NCBI RefSeq assembly: GCF_958295425.1
Contig: NC_081143.1
Coordinates: 21,029,322-21,093,321 of the forward strand
DNA from: Solea solea
Taxonomy: Eukaryota > Chordata > Actinopteri > Pleuronectiformes > Soleidae
Reading direction: 5' to 3'
DNA length: 64,000 nt
The notes beneath the pieces were generated by a model. It ran no database searches, was not told the origin of the DNA, and saw nothing but the letters and a program-made list of their open reading frames with translations. The translations under genes were made by a program, and so were the position numbers. Position 1 is the stretch's first letter. Each line of letters starts with the position of its first letter. Positions 48,873 through 59,574 of this stretch are shown here, piece by piece.

Positions 48873-51835
48873 TTACTCGTGTCGTGTGTGTGTCTCCAAA
48901 TCCCAACTAACATTTCTCTTTAGATTACATTTCTAACAATACCAACTAAAGATAAATTATAATACACATATAGCTATATCACACAAGTTAGTTAAGATTG
49001 TGTATCTTTTATATTTATGATAAGGATCAATGGATAGTTTTTACTGCACAGTGTGCTGGACTAGCCTATTTTATGTCTCTTGGCAACAGCCAACAGTGTC
49101 AGGCTGTTTCCTCCCGTTAGCAATGTTCCTGTGAAGCTATGCTAATTATCCCCTGGATCTTATAACATTTTTATGAGATGTTATGAGAGTGGTATCAACC
49201 TTCTGATTTGTAATTGATAAAACTAAATAAAACTAACCTGAAAATTTCTTCAAGTTGGAAAACACCAAAGTAGATCCCCGATGTTGGAGAGATTGAACCA
49301 ACAGGTAAAGTTATGTCGTCAGGAGTCTAAAAACAAAACAAACAAAAAACAAAGTTCAACAGTGCCACATCATCCCTGGTTGTCATCAACTCAATGACTG
49401 TCACTTGGCTATTTTGCAAATTTTGGTAAATGCTGATATACTTTATACTTTCTATTTTGTGCTTAATATAGCGAATGCAATACCATAATCTCAATGTCAA
49501 TGAAAGAATCCTTAAAATTGTTTCCATCACTCTCAATGGGCTCCATGCGAGGTGTCACTGCAAACATCCTGTAAAGAACTGACAGGAAGAGAAAGAGGCT
49601 GATTAGACTGATTCCCTTTAAAAATGCAGAGTGTTAGAAATTGTCATGAATAAATCCACACAGTGATACACAGTGTGTTCTTATGTACTATCATATATAC
49701 TGAACACACCTTTACTGCTGGGGGTGTAGAGGCTCTTGTCAGTCTGGATGAAGATGTAGCCGGACTGGAAGGACACAAGGACGACTTTCTCCAGCAGGTC
49801 GTCAGGAAAATGAGCTTGCAGGTAGACATACTGCTTCACGGTGGGATCCCTGCTAAACTCTTCAGCGGGGATCTGAAGGCAGCATTTACAGAGGAATCAG
49901 TAATGAGGAGCAGGACAGGTGTATATGATTAGACTTTAGTGATCCCACACTGGGGAAATTTATTTTTTACAGCAGCAAAATGGTCAGAGTTAAACAAGTG
50001 ACAAATACAAAATATAAACAGTGTAAGCACTTAAATAAGATAAAATATAACTAATGAAATAAAGATATAAAATAAAAAACATTCGAAAAAAAATATTATT
50101 AAAGTGTAAGGTTCAATAATAAGTAATAATAAAAAAAAGTAATAATAGGGTTAATATACAATACAATATACACCTTGGGCAGTGCAATTTTAATGATGAG
50201 GAATAATAATAATGCAAACAATTTACTCTAACACTTGTGATTGGAAATGAATGGTGTTCCATTAACTTTTATTTGTCCGAATGCCTGGAAGTGATTTGCA
50301 CTGTTAAGGGTCACAGATGTGTACACCAGCTCCCTGGTCTTGGTTGGATGGTTTGTCACGTTGATGTAAACCTGTATGTCTCCCCCTGTACAGTCTTGAC
50401 ACTCCACAAAGATGTTCTCTGTTGTTCCCACACGCAGCACGTTTGGGGCAGACATCACCTTCCTACAGAGACCAGGAAAAGACAAATACTCTTGTCAGAC
50501 TGCACCATGTAATGTTAAGGGTGCTGACACTTTTTCTCATTGTAAGCTTTTTATCTTAGTCTGTGTTTGAGTTTGAATACATTCAATTTACCAGAAAAGA
50601 TTTATTTGCTGTGATGCAACTGTAATAAAGATGCCTCTTTCAGTTAGTTAGTTCAAAAATATGAATACAACGTTGTTACTAACAACTGAACTTTCTTTTA
50701 TTCAATAATAAAACAATGCTTTATAAAAAAGTTGAACAATTGCTACGACTTCAAATGAGCTTGACATCAACAAACATTTCTGTGGGAAAATTTGCCAATA
50801 AAACAAAAATTAACATAGAATCAAAAGCAAATTCATCTCTCGTACAGTGATTGACAACCAATGTAATAACAATAGGTGATAGAAATTCAGCCTTGGTTTT
50901 TGGACTAGAAAAGCTCAGACAAAGTAAAAAGACACAATTTACTTTTTCTTTGTCAAAGACTAAATTAAAACACCAGATGAGGAGGACAAGAACATTCCAG
51001 GAGGGGTATATAAAGACTTTTGGGAGGACATCAAATATCTCTTGTGTAAGGCAGCCCGTGGGCAAGTGGAAAGGGAACTTGGCTTGTAACTGAAGGGTTG
51101 CCGGTTAGAGTCCCCACCAGGTTAAAAAAAAGGGCTGGGGTACCCCTGAGCAAGGTTCCGACCCCCATCGCTCCCCGGGCACTGCTCAGTGGCTGCGGTT
51201 AACCCTAACCCCTGGCAGGACTGAAAAGGACTCATTTAATTTAAATCTTTTGTAGAATGTATAGAAGGAGCATGTCTATCCAAATGAAAGTGGATAACTG
51301 GAGGCCAAAAACACTTCTCAATGAATGAATATTATGATGTGTATAATATTCATACTAATATTATTTTGTATATGTCTAATTTTCAATAAAAAAACAAGTG
51401 AAATATGGATTTTCACTCGAAAACGACATCAACACTCACTAGTTATATGTCGGGTTAACTTATTGACTTGACTGGCTTTGATTAAACTGCCCCAATTATT
51501 TAGGAGTGAGTCGAAATGTTCAGGTTTACAGTGATACTGGCATCCTTTCAAAAACCACATTACCTTGACTTACGTGACACAAACTGCATACTACACAACA
51601 GCTCTTTTTATGTAAGACACAAGTGAAATATGGAGCTGAATTTAACTTCAATGTGAATCCACATATTTCCTTTTTTATTATTATTATTAGAATCAGTGAT
51701 TTAAAATGAGGAAGCCCAGAGTGCACATTTGAACTTAAAGGTATAAGGCAGATCTACTCACAGTGGAGAGCTGTCAACCAGAGAAGTCACACAGGCAAAG
51801 GCCAGAGAGGCCAGCAGCCATGGTGGAGTCCCACA
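29291..51835 (-). CDS. c3: Complement C3 gene, copy B (complete)
   Basis: Same role and architecture as copy A. Coding exons 1-43: 51762-51835, 50267-50462, 49710-49872, 49484-49578, 49238-49326, 48742-48824, 48554-48641, 48311-48413, 46845-46965, 46637-46752, 46371-46517, 44057-44156, 43849-43943, 43574-43765, 43261-43416, 42829-42958, 42306-42374, 41908-42105, 41705-41825, 41531-41619, 40603-40742, 39134-39349, 37896-37959, 37698-37787, 37325-37528, 36007-36082, 35711-35870, 35507-35593, 35025-35175, 34686-34771, 34418-34495, 34168-34323, 34006-34068, 33865-33946, 33732-33780, 32736-32826, 32536-32625, 31850-31952, 31645-31734, 30441-30533, 30253-30336, 29902-30037, 29291-29423. The total is 4947 bp including the stop, a multiple of three, about 1649 codons (human C3: 1663 residues). 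Differences from A are concentrated in exons 12-43. The start codon is unresolved, as in A. Confidence 0.95.
31850..33946 (-). CDS. c3: C3 copy B exons 34-38: MG8 domain
   Basis: Exons 33865-33946, 33732-33780, 32736-32826, 32536-32625 and 31850-31952. Differences from [14 protein letters not shown] for [18 protein letters not shown] for RIEVL, and SLIFYLDK for SLIIYLDK. Exon 38 matches A. Confidence 0.92.
32906..33703. mobile_element. piggyBac-like MITE, copy B intron 35
   Basis: Same element, TTAA at both ends. Confidence 0.8.
34006..35175 (-). CDS. c3: C3 copy B exons 29-33: thioester domain end and CUB
   Basis: Exons 35025-35175, 34686-34771, 34418-34495, 34168-34323 and 34006-34068. 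Apart from TSEAT for TLEAT in exon 30 the protein matches copy A. Confidence 0.92.
35507..36082 (-). CDS. c3: C3 copy B exons 26-28: catalytic His and shortened loop
   Basis: Exons 36007-36082, 35711-35870 and 35507-35593. The catalytic histidine is kept (GRVIHGAIR). QQHDGMF replaces QQPDGMF. Exon 28 is 87 bp, 9 less than in A, starting [12 protein letters not shown] where A has [21 protein letters not shown] replaces ESRKLC. Confidence 0.93.
36557..37305. mobile_element. DNA transposon remnant, copy B intron 25
   Basis: Same remnant as in copy A. About 325 bases just downstream in gene orientation (36105-36415) have no counterpart in A. Confidence 0.55.
37325..37528 (-). CDS. c3: C3 copy B exon 25: thioester with altered flank
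   Basis: Reads [19 protein letters not shown]. The thioester GCGEQ is intact, but Gln to Lys and Pro to Arg changes precede it (copy [11 protein letters not shown]). Other changes in the exon are silent. The Pro/Gly position of the family signature is broken. Confidence 0.96.
37698..37959 (-). CDS. c3: C3 copy B exons 23-24: CUB first half
   Basis: Exons 37896-37959 and 37698-37787. As in A except KQEVILN for KQEEILN, a Glu to Val change. Confidence 0.9.
38607..38979. repeat. AATCGATT-rich repeat, copy B intron 22
   Basis: Longer version of the copy A repeat, with internal GTCGATTAATTTAGTAATCC that A lacks. Confidence 0.6.
39134..41825 (-). CDS. c3: C3 copy B exons 19-22: alpha' N terminus, MG6, MG7
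   Basis: Exons 41705-41825, 41531-41619, 40603-40742 and 39134-39349. Exon 21 has KDFF, the usual residue type. Exon 22 begins [18 protein letters not shown]: Arg of copy A is Cys here, adding a cysteine ten residues before the one that matches human Cys873. The intron between exons 21 and 22 carries about 620 bases not in A. Confidence 0.92.
39810..40433. mobile_element. Repeat segment present only in copy B intron 21
   Basis: About 620 bases between ggagaca and tatgagactg have no counterpart in A. It contains the palindrome AGTACCTGGTACCAGGTACT. Parts such as AAAACAACTGCTTTACAAGT (inverted) also occur inside the piggyBac-like element near 3870, so both belong to one fish repeat family. Confidence 0.65.
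41052..41361 (+). mobile_element. tRNA-derived SINE, copy B intron 20
   Basis: Same SINE at the orthologous place, with a small deletion in the body and a longer GCACCCCCGCGACAC tail piece than copy A. Confidence 0.8.
41908..42105 (-). CDS. c3: C3 copy B exon 18: C3a anaphylatoxin, all six cysteines
   Basis: Reads [56 protein letters not shown] then S. All six C3a cysteines are present. Eleven of 66 codons differ in meaning from copy A. The C-terminal LQVAR|S cleavage site is unchanged. Confidence 0.95.
42306..43416 (-). CDS. c3: C3 copy B exons 15-17: MG6, linker, RRRR site
   Basis: Exons 43261-43416, 42829-42958 and 42306-42374 translate identically to copy A, including SKRRRRN. The same GC donor is needed after exon 15. 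Confidence 0.9.
43574..44156 (-). CDS. c3: C3 copy B exons 12-14: MG5, diverged from A
   Basis: Exon 13 (43849-43943) reads [20 protein letters not shown] against [15 protein letters not shown] in A, plus Val for Gly at its first codon. Exon 14 (43574-43765) reads [12 protein letters not shown] against [12 protein letters not shown]. Nine replacements are packed into about 96 codons; the rest of both exons is unchanged. Confidence 0.92.
44609..45465. repeat. TA microsatellite split by an insertion, copy B intron 11
   Basis: TA runs at about 44609-44694 and 45389-45465 flank the 694-bp element. Confidence 0.85.
44695..45388. mobile_element. hAT-like element inserted in copy B intron 11
   Basis: A 694-bp insertion inside a TA repeat. 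Ends are CAGGGGTCGCGTTAAC and, inverted, CAGAGGTTGCGCTAGAC, flanked by TATATA-type sequence that could be the target duplication. A short frame near 44890 reads [19 protein letters not shown], recalling TTF-type zinc fingers of hAT-related genes (inference). Copy A has an uninterrupted TA repeat at the same place. Confidence 0.75.
46371..51835 (-). CDS. c3: C3 copy B exons 1-11: signal peptide to MG4
   Basis: Each exon is the copy A exon shifted by 30809 bases, and the translations match except MPF (copy B) for MAF (copy A) in exon 10. The same start-codon problem exists: the signal-peptide exon at 51762-51835 has no in-frame ATG. The long identity, introns included, suggests recent gene conversion or a very young duplication. 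Confidence 0.92.
47655..47812 (-). mobile_element. SINE-like repeat, copy B intron 8
   Basis: Identical to the copy A element at a 30809-base offset. Confidence 0.7.
51047..51214 (+). mobile_element. tRNA-derived SINE-like repeat, copy B intron 1
   Basis: Identical to the copy A element at a 30809-base offset. Confidence 0.7.
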
Positions 51836-53718
51836 CTGTGAAAAAAAAAAAAAATGTCAGTGAAATTAACAGAAAGTGGTGTAAAATCAAAAAAGGTGTA
51901 AATGGAAAAACAATGAGACAATGTTTTATTGTCAGGAATACTTTGTAAAATACAAAACCAGTCAGAGTTTTTACAGACTTGTTTACAGAGAGTATTTTTT
52001 ATCTTTGTGAACATTGTATTAATTGATGTTATTAAAATGCTTTATAACAGGGGTGTCTGGGAGAAGGATGTAAGTTTTGTTCACCATCAAGGTAAAGTAT
52101 AACCTGACAGTTTCTTGTCATTAAGTATTCACGGACACACCTAGGTTAAAAAGTATGTATGTAGGCCGAGTCATTTTTGTAGTGCAGTTTGAAGCAGAAA
52201 CTGGAATTAATTTCTGTTTCCTTGTTATTTAAAAAAACATTTGTGAAGTCCTGGTCCACAGAAGGTACAGCTCTCGTCTTGTCAGACAGTGTTGTTATTT
52301 AAGTGTAACCTTATAAACAACGTGAACTATTTATCTGTGTTTCTCTGAACCAAGTCACACTGACGCGCACATGCTTTTATTCTAACTGCAACATACTTTA
52401 AAAAATCCTTTGACTAAAAAGGCATTTTCAAAACCTTTAAAGGTGAAGTGCTAAATATGTAAATGTTGGATGAGCTTTTATCAGTACTATTTTATGTGAA
52501 AGTTATTTTTTTCAGTAACACAAATGCAAGAAATGCATGACTTTAATCCAGAACACCGGCAGTTATTGTCTCTAACATACTTTTAATGCCGCCGTCATTT
52601 TGCGATCTCCAGGAGTTGATCTTCTTCTTCTTCAACCGTGACGTGTGACCGTGGCAAGCATCTTGACATATGTCAAGAGTGAGTCATAGACAGATGTGGT
52701 GGAGAGAGTCCGGTAATTTTTCAAAATAAAACGTCGTTCAGAATCTCATAATAAATAAAACAGAAATAATGTTAATAATATAATATAAAAATAATGTCAA
52801 GTTATGTATTCTTTCTCTGCGGCCCGGCAACAATTGACCCACGGACCGGTACCGGTCCGCGGCCCGGGGTTTGGGGACCACTGCTTTAGAGGTTTCTTGT
52901 CATTAAGTATCCACGGTTAAATGGTTAAATGGTATGTAGGCCAAGTCATTTTTGTAGTGCAGTTTGAAGCACAAACTGGAATTAGGAATAATTTCTGTTT
53001 CTCTTTTATTTAAAAAACAGTTCAGCTCAGTAAAGACTTGTTACGAACCATGATGTGAAGTCCTGGTCCACAGCCGGGGAAGCCTTCCTCTCGTCCGACA
53101 GTGTTGTTATCCCGTTATTCAAGTGTAACCTTATAAAGAACGGACACAACCACACAGCAGTGACACAACCACACAACAGCGACACCTGGACTAGCTTTTT
53201 GTTTCCCTCTTGAGCGTTAATTAGAAAACTGTGCACCGATTTGTTTTTGTTACCCCACAATGCTGCGGTGGCAGGGAGGAAACTATTATTATCATTTGTT
53301 CACCCTATTCATGCAGATGGTTAAAAAAAAATCACTAGGTTTTAGTTCAGTAAGTGAGGGGAAAAGTATTCAGCCATTTTCATTCTGCCTGCTTCTTAAA
53401 GAATATAGCTTTATGGTTTGGTTTTGTAGGTCCCGTAAGAGATTTTTGTTTTCATCAGGCATTTTATACAAACTAAGCAGGATTTTCTAGGATAAGAAAC
53501 CCCAAAATATTTGAATCCAAACATTTTTATGTAGAAATTGGGAAATAAAATAAGATATACATGCTAAAAAATGGTTTATTTGATATGCCAAAAGCAAATT
53601 TAAGGTATAACTCACGCACATTCCAAGTTTGTGGTTACGTGTGATGGTTGTAGTTTGCTATTGGCAATAAATTATATGTTTTCAAAGAACCAAGGAATTG
53701 TGCTTTGAAATGACTTAC

Positions 53719-53794
53719 CTGGGAAGAGACGAGACGAGACGCGGAGGCCAGGTCAGAGGCTCGGCGACAAGTGTGCTGTTGAAATAGGTGGAGC
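53719..53794 (-). other. Probable 5' untranslated exon, copy B
   Basis: Identical to the copy A segment: the same C/T-rich sequence and consensus gtaagt donor at 53719. No ATG. The 5' boundary is not determined. Confidence 0.5.
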
Positions 53795-53799
53795 CTTAC

Positions 53800-56700
53800 A
53801 CAGGAAAGGGCAGGAACATCACTACAGATAGCTTTTTTTTTCTGACTTCACTTGAGTTTGCAAAAACATTACAAGCCAAGAAAACAAGCCTGGTGGGCAG
53901 CCAATAAAATCAGAAGAGAGCTTCGTCCGTGCGTAAAGACGCAAATGCGCTATTACCACAAAGGTGCTGACAGGTGACGCACTCACTTAAGAAAGTACCA
54001 AAGAAAAGTATTCAGTCAAAGCACCCACGCGCAGATGGCCAGTGCTGTATTATAACATCCTCGACATGGCTGCAGTAATTAAATGCCTCAGTTCCTTACA
54101 AAGTTACACAGTTGTTGATGACAGGAGCGTAAAAGCCCGCCACGTCATGGTGCGCGTGCCCCGACAGGACCCACAAGAGATGGGGAGGAGAAGGCAGTGG
54201 AATGCTTTGATATACATATGTTAATGAATTAGTGAATATGACACGGTGGTAAATGCACTGTCAACTGTACCTTCTGCAAAAAATTGACAGAAACATTAGA
54301 ACATCAGTTTGTCTGGTTTTTTTCACTGTGAACATGTGAATCATTTTTGGAACAATTTTCAATGAGACCTTGCAGACATTTTGGAAAAACATCACTGACG
54401 TAATCTGACGTAACTGATCTGGACATATTCCTAAACACAATCTCAAAAAATGTAAGAACAAAAAAATCAATTAAGACTCATTAAAGACTAATTTATTAAA
54501 ATTATTAATTTAACAGTATATATTTAACATTATATATATTCTTTTCTGTAAGTCAACTCGCCTTTCATCTAAATAATAATACAGCAAATTTTATATTTAA
54601 TGAAGATTTCTACTTCCAATCCATTGTTTGTACAAGAGATGAATTGACAAACAAGTAGGTGAGGTATTTGCATTGTTGCATTACGTTGAAACAATCCTCT
54701 TCACATCCGCCTGCATGACACTTTATGTAATTCCACCCACCCTGTTCATACCTGCAATTGGTTTACACTCATTCATTATTCAATCTGTATCACATACAGT
54801 ACGTTCCTACAGTAATGGAACAGTGAGGCCAATTCCTTTATTTTTGTCATAGACTAAAAACATTTGGGTTTGACATCAAAAGATGAACATTTCAGCAACG
54901 TGGGTTCAAAAAATGGGTGGGTTCAAAGCAAAGGTGCTATCTTCTATGTTGTGTATCAGATCCAGATGTAAATACCTGCAAGTAAAAGCTGAATTGTTCA
55001 TCTTTTGATGTCAAACCCAAATGTTTTCAGTCTATGACAAAAATAAAGGAATTGGCCTCACTATTCCAATAATATAGTAGGGTACTATAGTTTAATGATG
55101 GACCTTGCCCCAATCACGTTCACATATTTATCAAGAATAAAGCCCACTTAGGAGGAGAAGGGAGATTGTGTAATTTAACCTTGACCTACGTAACTCTGCA
55201 ACAAAGTAAGCTGGCAAAATGTTTTTAACCGAACAGCAATTCATAATGACACATGTATTAGGGCACTCCTCAGAATTCTGACTTTATTTTTTATTTTTTT
55301 GTTGGATTTTAAGACTGCAATTGAAATCATAATAAAAATACTACTATAAATATTCCAATAACCCCAAAAAAGGCTCAACTTTAAATAAAGGTGTAAGTAA
55401 GGAAGATATGACGAGGCGCTAGGCCTTCAAGAGCTTTAAAAGTGATTTGTCAAAATCTTCATGTGACCTCTGAGACATACTCAGAGCTTGTATAAAGATG
55501 CTAAAACTTGGATCTACTTTAACACCTGGCAGCTGAATTATTTGTACGTTATAGTTGCGACATGACATAAATAAATAAGGGGGAGAATACAATAAGAAGG
55601 CAATAATGCAACATTAAAGGGTGCCAACTACCATAAAACAGCAACATCAACAAACCAACTCAAGAAATCTGTATTGATAAATGCTGGAATAAGAAACCCA
55701 AAGAAACCCAAATTAGCATGCTGACATTAGGGCTCTTCACAGGCTGTTTGATAGTAATTAAGCATCTTGGGAAACAAGAAAACTCCCAAACCATTGACTC
55801 AGAGGTTGATATTGCTTTCAAAAACCATTGCCATTGTAAAATGCAGGTCATTCAGCCAAGTGGGTCATTTTCTGTTTTCCTCCTCTTGGGTTTCCTTGTT
55901 TTTGTATATGTAAGAACTATGCACAGAATTATCAGTAAAGATGTTTAAGAGCCCAAGCGTAGTAACGTATACCTGAGTGGCAGCCATGTACTAGCCCTGA
56001 AATAATAAATCGAAGAACAATTGATTAGTGTCTGGTGTAAAGTCACATAATACTTGACCATCAAAGTGATGAAAGCCTGACCTGAAGTGGATCTTGAGTA
56101 GTTTGGTTGATTTGAAAAGACTGGTTTCTTGAAAATCCTTCATTTTCACTTCCTAGGTTGCCACAGGTGGAGTTGAGGCCTCACTCTGTCTGTACACTCA
56201 TAAATGGGTTGGTCTGATGATTCACATGAAACATATGCATATAATACATGGAAATATACTCTTTTATGAGCTTTCACTTTGTAAAATACACACTTTACAA
56301 CAGCACTGGCAAAACATCAGACCTATAAAAAAAAAAAATTGTGTTTGTGGAAAAATGAGCGGTGCAGTTGTGGATTTACGCCCTAGGTGTGTAAGGGAAA
56401 ACTTCATTTATTGGCATTCTATACATATATTAGCAACTTACACATTCATAGAGAAAAAGCTAAAAACTCATTATAGACCAGCTGTTACTCACAAATCACA
56501 TTGTCTTACAATAAGGCCTTTGTGCAACCTTGGCTCACGTAAGTTCTCTGAGTGTTCTTTCTTGTGTCATTGTTGCTCCTTCATCTGCTGAGGGAAAGGA
56601 AAGATAACACAGTGGAATACAGTCCTCCCCAAGGTTGTCTCTAGGTATCAGCGGAGGAAGGAGCCGGACATCGTGATCTGTAACATTTTTGCTAAGCTCG

Positions 56701-59453
56701 GGAGTCATATACCGTAACTCTAAGGCAGAATGAGGGAGCATTCCAAACTGTTAACATCTCTTTGTCACTGAATCCAGAGACTCCATCATCATCTCACCTG
56801 ATAATCAAAATCTCAGCAACAAGGGGTCATCAAAATCATCTCCACCGTCTAAATACAAGAAATACAAGATAATCACTGGTCATTATAATGTCACAGTCAC
56901 ACATTTTGCTATAAAAGCTCTTTCTGCCTCAAATGTATGGGGAATTTTGTGAAACCTTTTTTTTTTTTTACAGTATGAGAAGTTGATCTTGATGTTGGTC
57001 TTAAGGGGGAAAAAAAGAGAAGCATCATTTTTTTTTGTTACTAAGAAGGGAGAAAAGCTGACTGGCAAGTGTTTCCATTCACGAGCACACAGCAACATCA
57101 CACTGGAACACCCTGTGTCTAACAGAAGTGCCAATGAATACGAGACTTGTCCTCCACTCACTCTGTGCCACATTAAAACAGTCATGAGAGATTGTGTAAT
57201 TTAACCTTGACCTACGTAACTCTGCAACAAAGTAAGCTGGCAAAATAGTTTTAATGGAACAGCAATTCATGATGACACAAATATTCTTAAAAATATATAT
57301 ACAGACGGTATCTATAAGCACAATATCAAGAGAACTATAATGTTCAAATCTGCTAACAGAAAGTACCTTCATGTCTGTTATCCACAGTATACAGAAGAGT
57401 ATTCGGGCACTCCTCAGAATTCTGACTTTATTCTCACAATTCATGCTGTTTTATTATTTTTTTCTTTCTTTCATTTTTTCCTCTGTGATGATGGTGACGC
57501 TGAGGGTTTCAAGGAGGAGTTAGAAGAGGAGGATTCTGACACTTCAGTCTTCCTTCTAGGAGAGTATTGGTCGTTGATGTCTCAATGACTGGCAGGAGTC
57601 AAGGCTGGGTCAGTTTCACTTCAGTGACCTGTGGACAGAGACTATGAGGAGAAAGTAGAAAGCACTGGATCGTTGAGGTTTTTGCACTAAACAAAACAGT
57701 GCATCTGTCAGAATGCAGGAATGAAGGAGTCATGTTTAGTCCAGCATGTTTATATCTGCTCAGGAGTGACAGCAGTCTAACAACACAAACTCACCATTAG
57801 GCTTATCATTCCTCAGTCAAAGAAAAGGAAAGAAAAACAAACAAATATTCTTAGACATCAATATCCACATATCAACAGAAACTACAGCAAGGAAGGTAAT
57901 CTCCCTAGGTTATACAATGCAATGGCACCATCTTGTGGCCAAAGCAGAAAACTACACAATGGAAACTTCACACATGCATTTAAAAGGATTTTATCCGATG
58001 TACGCACACAACACTAGCAATGCTGTGGTCCAAACAGCACAACATTAACTCACTTATTATCAGACACAAAACTAAAACACACACATAAACATATCATGCT
58101 AAGAAATATACTTAACGAGCATCAATTAACAATGAACATTGGGGAAAGGATGGACACTTCCTTTCTCGTTATACACTCACACTCCATGAATGGAAACTGG
58201 ACACCAGAAATAAATATATACTGCTTTGCATAGACTCCCAATTTCAACTTTGGCTAAGTATTGACTCCAGGGGTTCACCTTGAGGCAGGTGCTCTAGGAC
58301 ACTCTGGGCAGTACAGGCCCACTGGCATCATTTCATTGGCTGTATTAACATGAAGAAATATCTGACAGAACCAGACTGAAAAATGGGTGTCCATTTGCTT
58401 CAGCTGGTTGGGGTGAAAGGGAAAAAATGGGGGACAGAGGAGAGGTGGGGGACAGAAAGAAGAGAGACCAAGAGCAGATAGTCAAGTTACAGGTTTAGAC
58501 AGGACATTTCTGAATCACTTATGGCATGTTAATAGTACTACAACTGCTTTATATAAACCTACATATAAAACAACATTCCTTGTGACATGTATCAAAGCAC
58601 TTAATATCATAATAAACTGTCCTTGTCCCACAATTATTTTAAATTCCAAATTTCAGACCTGTCATGAAAAGACAAATTAAATTTTAAGGTTGATTGTTTG
58701 TCATGAGTTTCTTGGTGTTTATTATCCAGAGAAGCTGAGAATCTTTCAGGACGATTTTGAAGTGTTTTTTAAAGTGATTATATTTGTCAGAAACTCTAGA
58801 AGATTCTAGAAGTGCATTGAGCTCCTGCAGGTTCACTGTTGTTGGTTTTATGCTGCAGCATCAGGTGGATAAAGTGCAGTGTTAATATCACACAGTATAA
58901 TATATAAATATAACAATATCAATTCTGAAATAGTGCTATACATTAATCAAACAGTGAATCACTACCAACAAAAGTGAACATTTCTGTCCCCCACACAGTA
59001 GTGATAAGTTTAAATAATGTGCATTCATCTAAATAACAAAAAAAAGTGATGCAGACATTTAGATGAAGACTTTATTGTTTATTCCACAGTGTCACAGCGT
59101 TTCAATCTCTTACATTACTTTCTTTAAAGGGTCACCTTCTTTTAAGTAAACAAAAAATGCCTAAGGGGCATTGTGAAAGTGTGCAGTAAAATTGCCAGGC
59201 AATCAGTCTCTTTAATAGTGAATCAAATATCACACTTGTTCTATTGTTGTGTTTAATATTGTTACTTGTGATGTGGTACTAATTATTTTATATGTCATAT
59301 GTGTAAATATGGGAATGCTAGCTGTAACCCAAATTTCCCCTCAGGGATAATGAAGACACATTGAACCTTGATCTTATAAGAGTTGCATGATAAAAAATGC
59401 TAAAATACAAAAAAAAAGGAGAAAAGGAAAGTTCCTTTTCTGGAGTTGCTCTA
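53800..59453. other. Spacer between C3 copies B and C
   Basis: Close copy of the A-B spacer. It lacks the LINE fragment (join near 59190) and about 125 bases near 58988. It has the same MITE (54811-55071). No gene recognised. Confidence 0.7.
54811..55071. mobile_element. Palindromic MITE in the B-C spacer
   Basis: Same element as at 24001-24262. Its left arm reads GGCCAATTCC, making the two arms match better than in the A-B copy. Confidence 0.75.
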
Positions 59454-59574
59454 CTAATACACGGCGACCAACCCCTCCAGGCCCAAACATGTTGGCCTGT
59501 GTTCATCTGTTCCACACTCTGCGTCTGTGGGCCAGTACTCGATCCAGGTTCCCTCGCTGAGCACATACTGATCC
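59454..59574 (-). CDS. c3: C3 copy C exon 43, with earlier stop
   Basis: Reads [39 protein letters not shown] then TAG. Relative to B about 9 bases are missing at the end, removing four residues. The terminal Cys is missing here too. Confidence 0.9.

Noticed and set aside
29291..51835. Copies A or B as pseudogenes
   Set aside because: All reconstructed exons stay open, phases agree and key sites (RRRR, LQVAR|S, GCGEQ, VIH) are intact. The missing start codon is the only serious doubt and is listed as a finding.
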